DNA of 64,000 nucleotides from NCBI RefSeq assembly GCF_001632365.1, contig NW_024468511.1:150222-214221 (forward strand), read 5' to 3'. Positions 46,419-56,180 of this stretch are shown here, piece by piece (position 1 is the first letter of the stretch; each line of letters starts with the position of its first letter). This stretch comes from Laetiporus sulphureus 93-53 (Eukaryota; Basidiomycota; Agaricomycetes; Polyporales; Laetiporaceae). The notes beneath the pieces are model-generated. The model saw only the letters and a program-made list of their open reading frames with translations, was not told the DNA's origin and did no database searches. A program made the position numbers and the translations under genes.

Positions 46419-49173
46419 TTACCGCACTTTGTACATCTGCACAACAGCGTCGCCTATAGCTTGCTCATCTGCTGGAGCTTTGACGACATAGTGGATTTCA
46501 ACGTCCAACTCTCTCGAGTTACCTTCACTCTTCCGGCACTTGAAGGTCCCGTGCACGGTCGTCCCTATGGAGCGCCCAAAGTCAGAATAGTATACTCTCC
46601 CGAAGTCCACAAGCAAGCAGACCTTCGTGCACGGTGATAGGGTCCCTCAGCAGGAAGATCGTCTGCTTCCAATGTGTTGGCATGGACTGCGGGCCCGTGC
46701 TGAAGCTTGTAACCTTCGGCCTGACCTTGCCCCGAAGACCCTCGCCGGAGCTCATCCTCCGCGATGGATGAGGCCTTCCCCCCAGCGGCCAGACCTCCGC
46801 AAGGACCGGGTCACCCTCACGCACGACATATGCCTCGGTGTCCGGTGGGACGGGCTGCCCGTCCTCGGCAAAGAAGACGTCAAAGTACACGAGGAGAGCA
46901 TGCACCTTCGTGCGCCGGTCGGCAATAGAGACTAACTTGAAGGGTACAGAGAAGTCGAGCTGTTTGGGGTTGATGTTCGGGAGGTAGAGATCCTGCGGCA
47001 AGACAGTCAGATCAGATTCGCTTTCACTGATAGCATCTAGCCCGACTGACTTTGATCATGCAATATTCGCTGAGCATAGTTTCGGGTCCGACAACGTCGA
47101 CTATTGCATCCTCATAGACGTCATTCCCCATCGCCGATAGATCAAAACCTGTGCGAGCATTATGGGCTGACCCGGCTCGCCGGTGGTAATCTTACATACC
47201 GTAGATGTCACTCCAGAAGCCAACGCGTTCCTTGAAGACCTCGCTAGCCTCGCAAAGACCAAGCATCATCCTACATTGGCTAGGGGCCATAACACCCTGC
47301 TCTGGGTCCAAGAACCTGTCTCTCGCACGTAGCACCGAATCTAACATAGATTCATAGAGTAATGCGTATCCCATCCACTCAGAGATGATCACATCGACAT
47401 GCTTGACGTCGTCAGGCAATTTAATGTCTTCAATCTTGCCGCGGATGACCCTGAAGGTGTGAAGAGCAAAGATATGATGAGCGTCCCACGATAACGTGCA
47501 GATAGTGACACTGACGTGATGACATCGTCCAGCTTGTTGTCCTTGACAATCTGTCGTGCCTTGTCCGCAATGTCACTTGCATCAACAGCAAACACGCGTC
47601 TTGCGCCTGCTCGCGCAGCAAAGAGGGATAAGATGCCAGTTCCACAGCCGACATCGAGAACAATCGCGTCGCGGAAAAGCTCGGTGCTGGACATAATGAA
47701 CTTTGCGTACGTCGCTGTGCGCACTTTGTCCTGGATCATGATGGAGTGTATGTCTACGAGAACGATCAGAACGTGAGCAAAATGTGAGATAGACCAGGAC
47801 GATCTCGTACCATTCTCGCCGTAGCTTTGGAAGTAGTGGGAGTCATCGTCACGCAGGGGCCTTGCAACATGAGTGGTTGAAGATGATGCAACACGGTCTG
47901 CTAGGACTTCGCCAAATGCAGACTGGCTCAGTCGCTCGCCGACGAAGGCGCGATACTCTGCCAAGTCCTGCTTCGCCTGCTGCACTTTCTTCTCGAGAGT
48001 ATGGATACGACGTATAGCGGTTGCCAGGTCGGTGGGTGGGGATTGCTCATCCTCGGAATCCGACCATGCCGCAGACTGTGTCTCTGCAATAGTGTTCCAT
48101 CGTCAATGATTGCAGGACATTGCAGACCTTCGAGGACTCACGCAGCAATGGGTCATCCTCCAGTACAGGAATGAGGTACTCATCTGATGAGAAGAACGAT
48201 TCGTCTCCTTTCAATGCGAGGACCTCAGACGGCGCGGGTTTCTGAGTGAAAGTCAGTGGTCCGTTATAAATCGCGAGCATCTGAGGACGCACCTCCTTTC
48301 TTATCCAGTTGACCAAACGAATTCGCTGATACGGATCAAGAGCTAGAAGGAATAGATGAGCATTGATCTTGATATAGAGCGCATTCTCACTGAACATAGA
48401 TGAATACACGACCGACCGAACAAGCCCCCGGACTAGAAATTCTCGCTCGTGGTCAGAACAGTCCCGGCCATGAGTTACGGGTGCTGTAGACCGCAGTCAT
48501 AACCGCGTATGTGTCCTTTAGGCAAAAAGCACTAAGCCTAATGTATCGGTGGCACCAAGGAAAAAAGAGACATATACTGAGCATATCCATCGTTCGGCAA
48601 TCAATTTGCAATGACCTTCGCACAAAGAGAACACTCCTCATGTAAAGATGTGGCAGCATGCAGAACGTCGTGTCAATCCAGTTAATATTGAGTGCTCACA
48701 TCACGGTCCCACCATCGTGAGCATCTGGACGACGTCCGAGCTGAGGCATGTTTGTCTGTGAGACAATTTTTGACACTTCCATTCATCTCCGTTGCGTGCG
48801 AAATCCACAACGGGCACGATACAGTCATGACGCAACATCACGGGCCATAGAGTTGGTGGGAAGCAGTACAGGCAAAATGGAAGCAGGAAGAACCTGTCTA
48901 TGCAGGATACACACGAACGCGGGAATTAGACCCACCCAGCCGAGAGCAAATCGCATCCAGATCCACTCCGTGAACGAGCTTGTCGTGGTTCATAGCTTCT
49001 GGAACGGACGTAAACGTCTTCTCGTAGTCAAAAAGTGACTTGCACGGTCGATTATCCATGGAATCAGAGACCCAGTCTTCCCAGGTCTCTTCCCCTTCAT
49101 CCTCAGAAGATTGCGTGCGGTCCGATTCAGATCCCGATAGATACAACTGATCCGCAGGTAAATGCAGAGACAT
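46419..49173 (-). CDS. PRMT3: Protein arginine N-methyltransferase 3
   Basis: Type I arginine methyltransferase with an N-terminal zinc-finger-like region, which in other fungi and animals methylates ribosomal protein uS5. Exons are 49173..48936, 48342..48293, 48241..48142, 48083..47811, 47753..47516, 47450..47200, 47148..47051, 46992..46623 and 46564..46419 (587 aa, all in phase). The N-terminus has WEDWVSDSMDNRPCKSLFD and HGVDLDAICSRL, typical of PRMT3. A coiled region (AIRRIHTLEKKVQQAKQDL) precedes the methyltransferase domain: SYGENDIHSIMIQD, DVGCGTGILSLFAARAGA, the double-E loop SEWMGYALLYESM, and a C-terminal beta barrel ending AVVQMYKVR. The first intron is 593 nt, about ten times the local norm. 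The central extension with VREGDPVLAEVWPLGGR interrupts the barrel and is longer than in animals. Confidence 0.92.
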
Positions 49174-49865
49174 CGCTGGAGTCGCCAGACGCAGAAATAG
49201 CGAAGAACGTGGTGGTCGATGGGAGAGATGGTACTCGAGTTCTGCGACCCTTCCGCTGAAATCGTGAATCTCGGTCACGTGGTGATGACGCGGTCGCCAC
49301 GTGGATACCACGCGTCCTGCGCCTGTGGACGGGCGCTTATGCCAGAAGCGGGCGCTTACAATGCCGTTGCTCAAGCGCGCGCTCCAGTTGTGGACGACTC
49401 CGAAAAGTCCTCTTGATCACGACGCCGGCGACATGTTGTCGCGCAGGTCTCACGGCAGACATGGTGCGATTTATCAACGTGGAAAATTGTGTCTAAATGT
49501 GGATTGATTTCTTACACGCGCGACAAATATTTGCAACCATGGCATTTCATGTCAAAAATGTTTTACTTTGGCTGTGAATGTGCACTATTTGCCATTTAAA
49601 TGCTATATTGGCAAGCCTTTGCCACAAATGTAAGACATCAGCCGACATTCCCACGCTACTTTTCACACTGATAATGTCTGCCGTGTCTTTTGTGCAATTT
49701 CCGTCTTATGAACTTTATCTCTGTCTACGATATGCTTGTCTGGACAGACCAAGGTCAACCTGGATTCTTGGGATCAATGAGACCCCCTTATTGTTATTGT
49801 TCTCGGGATCACTTATCAAACAGTGGGAGCTGAAGGCCGCTTTCACTCTGAGCTCTCCTCTGACG
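49174..49865. other. Divergent promoter region (PRMT3 / second P450)
   Basis: About 690 bases between divergent starts. It contains the small inverted-repeat element at 49511-49634. No gene was recognised. Confidence 0.5.
49511..49634. repeat. Small inverted-repeat element (MITE-like)
   Basis: About 124 bp with imperfect terminal inverted repeats. The left end CTTACACGCGCGACAAATA and the reverse complement of the right end CTTACATTTGTGGCAAAGG share their spacing and most bases, continuing into TTTGCAACCATGGCATTT against CTTGCCAATATAGCATTT. It is AT-rich, unlike its flanks. Motifs such as ttTGCCACA resemble the larger inverted-repeat element at 53870-54340, suggesting one family. No target duplication could be defined. 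Confidence 0.5.
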
Positions 49866-52025
49866 ATGGAGTACAAGCTGTCTACGTTGTCTGTCAGCAT
49901 TCTTTGTGCCGTTCTGACAACACTCTTCGTCTTCTTCGTCTACCTAGCCTTCGTCGAGCCATGGTTCAATCCGCTCAGAAATCTGCCTGGCCCGCCTAGC
50001 ACGGGGCTATTCAAGGACCAACTAGGTCTTGTTACGAAGTAAGCTTGAAACGGGTGCACTGTACACTGCTTGCTCTTCCAGACGTTGACGAGTTGAGTGC
50101 GTCTACAGCCCGTCCATCTCACCTCGAGTCCAGGAGGCATTCGTGAAACAGTACGGACGAAATGTGATGATTCGAGGCATCTTGCCTGTGCGTTCACTCC
50201 CTGCATGAGACCCCATCCTACCCTCATCGATATTCAATTTGCAGTGGGATCAACGCCTTTTCACTCTTGACCCCGTTACCCTCTCGCACGTTATGAAGAA
50301 TTCGCACGTGTATGAGAAACCATGGCACTCCCGCCGGCTTATTATCGGCCTCATTGGATGCGGTATGCTTGCAGCAGAAGGTCAGGTGCATAAGCGACAA
50401 CGCCGGGTGGCCACTCCGGCATTCTCTGTACAGAACATGCGTGCCTTGGTCCCACTTGTATTCGTGAAGGGGAATGAGTTGAAGGAACGATGGGCAGAAC
50501 TCATCGCGCAATCACAGAGCCACGATACAAGTGAGAAGGCGATGAACGGTGCAAAGCTTGACGTGTGTCATTGGGTGAGCCGGGCTACCTTTGATGTCAT
50601 AGGATCAGCGGGTACGTTGCGGATGTCTATGTCTTTTTCCTGCTCACATCAGAAACTGGCTCTGATGTAGGCTTCGATTACAAATTCAATGCCATTCAGG
50701 ACGAGACAAACGAGCTCTTCAGCGCATACAAAGAGATGTTTGAAATCGGCGTTTCGCAACAAGAGGGTTCTTTCCGCGGTCTCGTGACCCTACACTTCCC
50801 ATTCATCAACACTCTTTTTGTACGTGCATCATTGTCACTGCATCACTCATCTGACCTGCTGGTTCAGCCGGATAAAGCCGCGTTGACTGTGCAGACATGT
50901 CAGGAAGTGATCCGTCGCGTCGCAGGTCAACTTGTACAGGAGAAAAAGCATAAAATAGCGGAGGCTGAACGGAGCGGAAGCATTTATCAGGGCAAGGACC
51001 TGCTCACTTTGCTCCGTATGCCTTGGTTTCGCCTCTTTTTCTTCCTCTCACTCATTCATTCTTACAGTGAAGTCGAACGGTGCAGCAGATCTTCCTCCGG
51101 AACAACGCATATCCGACGAAGATATCCTCCACAACATCAACACCTTCATGTTCGCCGGCTCGGACACAAGCTCGCTCGCGATCACCTGGATGCTCTACCT
51201 CCTTGCCAAGTACCCCGCCATCCAGACCCGCCTCCGTCACGAGCTCCTAACTGTCGCACCGCCCACGCCGCTCTCCACGCTCACGTCGGACGAAGTCGTC
51301 TCGCTGTACAGCGCCGTCGCGGAACTGCCATACCTCGAGAACGTCATGCGCGAGACACTGCGCCTTATCCCGCCCGTGCACTCGTCGATCCGCGTAGCGA
51401 CGCGGGACGGCGTGCTGCCGACAAGCGTGCCTGTGCGCACGCGCATGCCAGATGGGAGCGTGCAGGAGGTGATGAGCATTAGAGTGCCGAAGGGGGCGCT
51501 CATCCATGTACCTGTGGAGGGGTTCAACCTAGATAGAGAGGTATGGGGAACTGACGGTTGGGCGTTTAAGTATGTGGACCCCTCGACCTTCCAGCTCGCC
51601 AATACTGACTTTTGGACAAGCCCGGATCGTTGGGATAAACTCCCTGAAGCCGTGAAGTCACAGCCTGGTTTGTATAACAACACTCTCACGTTTTCGGCTG
51701 GACCAAGAGTAAGTGCTATTTTCATAATATTATCACTTAGTGAACAAGTCGCTGACATGACGTTAGTCGTGCATAGGCATGCGCTTTTCCGTTATCGAGA
51801 TGAAGACATTCCTCTTTATTCTCCTTACAAGCTTCACGTTCGCTGAGAGCGACGAGAAAGTCGGCAAGGCCAACGTGTACGTAATCTTCTCCTAGACTTA
51901 CACGACCACCGGTTCTGATTTGTAAACGCAGTGTGCTGACAAGGCCGTACGTGGTGGGCAAGCATCTGGAGGGTAGCAAATGTCCTCTGCTCGTGACGCC
52001 GTATGTCCGGGAATCTGCACGTTGA
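49866..52025 (+). CDS. Cytochrome P450 monooxygenase (second)
   Basis: P450 of a family distinct from the first. Exons are 49866..50038, 50109..50187, 50245..50611, 50671..50819, 50868..51015, 51068..51708, 51767..51876 and 51932..52025 (586 aa, all in phase). The N-terminal anchor (ILCAVLTTLFVFFVYLAFV) is followed by NPLRNLPGPP. Later motifs are the HKRQRRVATPAFS C-helix, I-helix FMFAGSDTSS, ExxR MRETLR, and a haem loop split by an intron, FSAGPR|SCIG, with Cys521 as ligand. The long insertion between the K-helix and the haem loop (SVPVRTRMPDGSVQEVMSI) fits CYP clans expanded in Agaricomycetes. Its 3' end lies only 126 bases from the convergent dioxygenase gene, so the pair may be co-functional. 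Substrate unknown. Confidence 0.92.
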
Positions 52026-52151
52026 GGCCAGTCTTCGGTGTGATCATCATTATTTCGTTTCTTGTCAATCCGGGTTTTGATCATAAGTTAACACTTCGCC
52101 TTCCGGGTAGTTTGTATCCGTACCAATACCTACAGAAGAGCAACGCCGACG

Positions 52152-53716
52152 TCAGTGACCATAAGTAGCCTTGAGCCTCTCCTTGACGTAGTCCCCGGCG
52201 GTGACCACTTCGTACTTGGGTGACCGGTCTTCGGAGATACAACTCGGAATCGGCTACAAGCTCTTAATTCAATGATCTGCAAGCATAGCTTGTCGAACAC
52301 CGCACCTCGAGCTTGACATCATAATCGGTGCCAAAGAAGAGCGGGATTGAATAGCGACGGACGCCGCTGCGGTTTATCGCACGATGCACGGTCGATTTGA
52401 AGACATCATCTGCACAAGTGTCAGCTCATTCCGTTCAACGCATAACTTTGTCTGATGACCCACTCGTCCACCGAGCAAATTGGTCGCCGAGGCTGATGCA
52501 ATTCGATGTGAGCAGAGGGGCGCCGAGGGAGAGTTCGGAACGTACTTGATGACAAGTGTACCGGGGATGGGCGGCGCATCTATCCACTGCTTCTGCTTGT
52601 TCAGAACTTGCAAGGCTTGGATGCCGGGTTCTTGCCATAATATGGTGAAACACTGCATTGCACATCGTGAGCGGCAAGAATCAGTCACCTCCTATCGCCA
52701 AATAAGCTGACCTCAAAACTGCAGATATAACGCTAGGAAACTAAAACAATAGGTCAAGACAGGTGTGGCTTACTCAGTGTGCGCGCCGATACCGATGACG
52801 CGGTCGTCCACCGGGCCTGTCTGAGGCGGGTAATGCAGGACACGCATGATGGCGGCAGAGTTCTTCGTCTGGAAAGTAGACATCGTACATCATTTATGCT
52901 GCTGATGTGGCTGGTTTCACCTTATCATCGAAGTAGTCCTCTGGAAGATTCAATGCTAGAGCGAACAGAGGGAACATTTTCTTGCCTAGCTCGACAGCGG
53001 CATGACTGCAGTCAAAATATGAACTGATGCATTAGTCCTTTATATGAAACACTGACTAGTAGGTGAGCGCTGCTTCACGAAAACCGGCCAGTTCCTCCGG
53101 CCAGACGTTTGCTCCCGCCATCGCTCCATCGTTAACTCGCTTCTCGTTCTTCGCTTTGGCTTGTAGCTCTTCCCAGCTGAACTCGAAGCCTTCATGCAGG
53201 TCCCCATCATTTTCTGGATCATTGTTGCTGCTCAGGATGGGATTGTAACCTTTAAAATTAGGCGTGTTCCGGATGTCAAGCTGTGATATGGGCGTTTATT
53301 GGGATAGCACTATAAGCAATAGGAATGGTCTGCCTTGAGCTTCTCTTCAACTGGTAGAGCGAAATATTCTTTTGCGACTGATAGAGCGTGCTCGATTGTG
53401 GCTTCGGGAATGCCATGGTTCCGCACTGAATGTGCACCATAGATAGTATCACTTGAAACAGCTTTAACAGCATACAATACCACACATACCATAGAAGAAC
53501 CCGACATTCACGCACGCATCTCGTACAGCGTAACTAAGGGCTTTCCGCACTGCAGGATCGTTACTCGAGACGCTGCTCAGATCTCTAGCATAAAGATTCG
53601 GCTTATTAGTTATGCGTGATCGGAGTTGCCATGCATGGGGGCAGGTACATTATCGGAAGGCTCTTCAAGAATGCTTCTGCGTCCTCAGCTTTGCGAGCAG
53701 CGTCGATGAGAGACAT
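52152..53716 (-). CDS. 2-oxoglutarate/Fe(II) dioxygenase, isopenicillin-N-synthase type
   Basis: Non-haem iron oxygenase with DIOX_N and 2OG-FeII_Oxy domains. Exons are 53716..53649, 53584..53490, 53425..53334, 53280..53057, 53005..52921, 52868..52774, 52718..52712, 52652..52546, 52492..52464, 52409..52306 and 52253..52152 (335 aa, all in phase). Motifs are CVNVGFFYVRNHGIPEATI in the N-domain, then NTPNFKGYNPI, the iron site HTD (H218, D220) within GAHTDFECFTILWQEPGIQ, the distal H276, and RYS (R286, S288) for 2-oxoglutarate. Exon 7 is only 7 nt and completes the Asp of HTD plus FE. The intron after EEKLK has a GC donor (GCAGAC). Substrate unknown; the neighbouring P450 suggests secondary metabolism. 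Confidence 0.9.
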
Positions 53717-55094
53717 TGCGCTGGCCAGTGCCCAAAATTGCTTGAGTTTAGACCCCCCTAGTCTCTGAGAACTCGCGTGAGTGGCGAGTACACAGGATTG
53801 AAACGAACGTTATCTTCAGCCACTCGCGCGTCAATCAGTCCGAGTCCGGCTGGCTCAATGAAACTACACTGCAGACATGATACCATTTACCACTGTGAAA
53901 TATGTTGATTTGATCCTTTGCCTTTAGGAAATAAATTTACCGGTGTGACAAATGGTGTTGCATATTCTTACTTAAGGCCTCAAGTTGAAACAGCTACAAA
54001 TGATGCCATATATTTTGCCTTGGCCTCAAGCCGGAGATTATAAATATTGCTTACAAAATATAGCAGGGTTGAGATTAGTACCACAAATTGGCTAATTTTC
54101 CCTCAGAACAAAGAATATACATAGATGTACATTTGCAACAATGCTACATTTTGTATGCAATGTTTCGGACTTGTAGAAGAGGCTTAGGCAAAATCTGTGC
54201 ATATAATTTGAAGCCATTGCAAATCAAGCTTCAAATTCATAATATCCAATGTCATTTGCCACAGTGACAAATTCAGTTTCTAAAGGCAAAGGACCAAAGC
54301 AACATATTTCATGGTGATAATGGCATACTATCACTGGTCCATCAACACAATTTTTTCACCGTTTGCGCTCCCTTTCACCCATTTCCCCTTGCATGGCTTC
54401 CAGATTTTAAGGGATAGGAAGCTATGGTTCTTGGTCAGAGACATGATTTTTTAAGGGCTCGTTCAAGGTGAATTGAGCAATCTCGAGAGGTGAAAAGGCT
54501 CACAACACCAATGCAATGATCCTCCATGCAGGTGTCATGCAAATCATCACATTGCCGTGATGCCACAATTCAGCCTCCATTCGGCTGTCACAGCACCACT
54601 GGATAAGAGATCAAAAAGACTAAAAAAGGAACGGTCACGTGGAACGTGCCGCCCTGACCCCCCTGATCCCTAAAGTGACTTGAGAGCCTAACACTTACTT
54701 GTTGGTGAAGCAAGCGTATGGAAGGGTGAAAGATATATGGTGGAGCTGGTAGGCTCAGTGGATGCTACAGTGGTAGACGAGGAGAAACAATCTGAAGTTT
54801 CGTCCTCTACATGCTGATCTTATATACATGTACAGGAGCCTGATTATGTAACCTTCATTGTACCACTACTACAACATAGATGATTGGCTATCTACGTATC
54901 TAGGCAACTAAACTATACATGGAACAATAAGTGAGAAGATCTATCTGTAAGCAGAACAATAGGTGAGAAGATCCGTCTTCATCGGTATCAACTGTGAGAC
55001 GATCCATCCTATCGTGGTAACGGCTATACCTTGAGCCGATTGCCTAGACAATCCTGAACAATAGTCCTTGTTCCCTTTGTTCCCAAATGGGTGC
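53717..55094. other. AT-rich intergenic region with repeat
   Basis: No gene was recognised. It holds the inverted-repeat element at about 53870-54340 and then about 750 bases of unassigned sequence up to the left LTR of the retrotransposon. Confidence 0.5.
53870..54340. mobile_element. MITE-like element with long imperfect inverted repeats
   Basis: The left arm (CCATTTACCACTGTGAAATA, 53883 on, continuing into GATCCTTTGCCTTTAGGAAA at 53912) matches the reverse complement of the right arm (ending about 54322, reading CCATTATCACCATGAAATAT, then GGTCCTTTGCCTTTAGAAAC). The match continues inward for about 60 more bases with scattered mismatches. Arms total roughly 100 bp each around an AT-rich core without coding capacity, as expected for a non-autonomous DNA transposon. 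The exact ends and target duplication are not clear. It lies about 150 bases upstream of the dioxygenase start codon. Confidence 0.65.
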
Positions 55095-55794
55095 TGTTAC
55101 GAAACATACCGTTGCTCGTGGTCACGTGATCCCCATGAACAAGCGCCTAGAAGAGACGCCCAATCATGGTCAGGTGATATCAGTCACTATGTATGTAACC
55201 GAGGATAACTTCCAGAGTTCTCAAGTCCTAACCCCAGAATCTGTGTTCTAGGACTTTGGTTCTCATTTCATATTTCAGGTATTTCACCTATGCTTTTCTT
55301 AGCTCGCCAATTACCTGGCTCGCAGCAGCTAAGCTCCGGTGTGTTTCACCTATCTTTAGGATAATGGGACCCCTTGTACTAGTACCCCAGACTATAGGTC
55401 TGCGACTATATAAAGGGGCAGAGCAGCAGCTGAAAGATAACCTCTTCTACCTGTGACTCTGAATGTTCTCAGTTCTAGAACTCTTGTGCAATCGTACTCA
55501 CTCTCAAGAGGTAGTAAGCTCGTATGCTTGCTAGAGTCAGAACAGCGAACCTAGTAACCTGCGGGTGAACATGCAGTAGCTGTAGCAGCCAAGGCCTAGC
55601 AAGGGTAGAGTGAGGACCTCACTGCTACATCATCTACTAGGCATTGACAACACTATAAACCCTGTTAATAGTCTGTGTAACTATTGGAGGCGTTAGGTAT
55701 ATTCCATATCTAAGTCTCTGTCTGCGTTGTGAACTAGTACATGTGAGAAAGCACACGTGGTTCTGAACATTCTAACAGGGAACGCTTCATAACA
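55095..55794 (+). repeat. Left LTR (family 1), 700 bp
   Basis: Starts TGTTACGAA and ends TTCATAACA, which are inverted repeats with one mismatch. The first 516 bases are repeated at 59932-60447 with about 90% or higher identity by eye. A TATATAAAGG box at about 55407 marks the likely promoter. Confidence 0.9.
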
Positions 55795-55905
55795 TTTGGA
55801 AGAGGTTTTTCTATAGGTCAACCTGTTTAGGTTTAGAACCACTTACGAGAAGTGGTGTCTACTTGGACGCTACAGAAAACCAAATCTGTCAAGGCTGCGA
55901 AGGAC

Positions 55906-56180
55906 CTGTGTGGATCAACCTAAAACTGTGTGGATACCTCAGTACGATGGAGAAGAGAATCTGTGTGGTCAAATCGAATCTGTGTGGTTATTTTTCAGAT
56001 CGAACTCAAGCACTAGCAGTTACCTGTGTGGTAATCTAGAAGAGAAGCCCTCAACTGAGGCACATGTAGAAGATGTGCTAAAGCCCTTCCCAGGGAAGGC
56101 AAATCTAGAAGATTTAAGGAACTAGTGGTAGTCTGTGTGACTACCCAAAAGAATATGTGTGGATACACGGACCAGTGTGG
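55906..56180 (+). repeat. Cluster of CTGTGTGG octamers in the element leader
   Basis: Exact CTGTGTGG copies begin at 55906, 55926, 55961, 55980 and 56024. One-mismatch variants lie at 56133 (CTGTGTGA), 56155 (ATGTGTGG) and 56173 (CAGTGTGG). All are on the plus strand, between the primer-binding site and the first robust gag frame. Confidence 0.75.
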
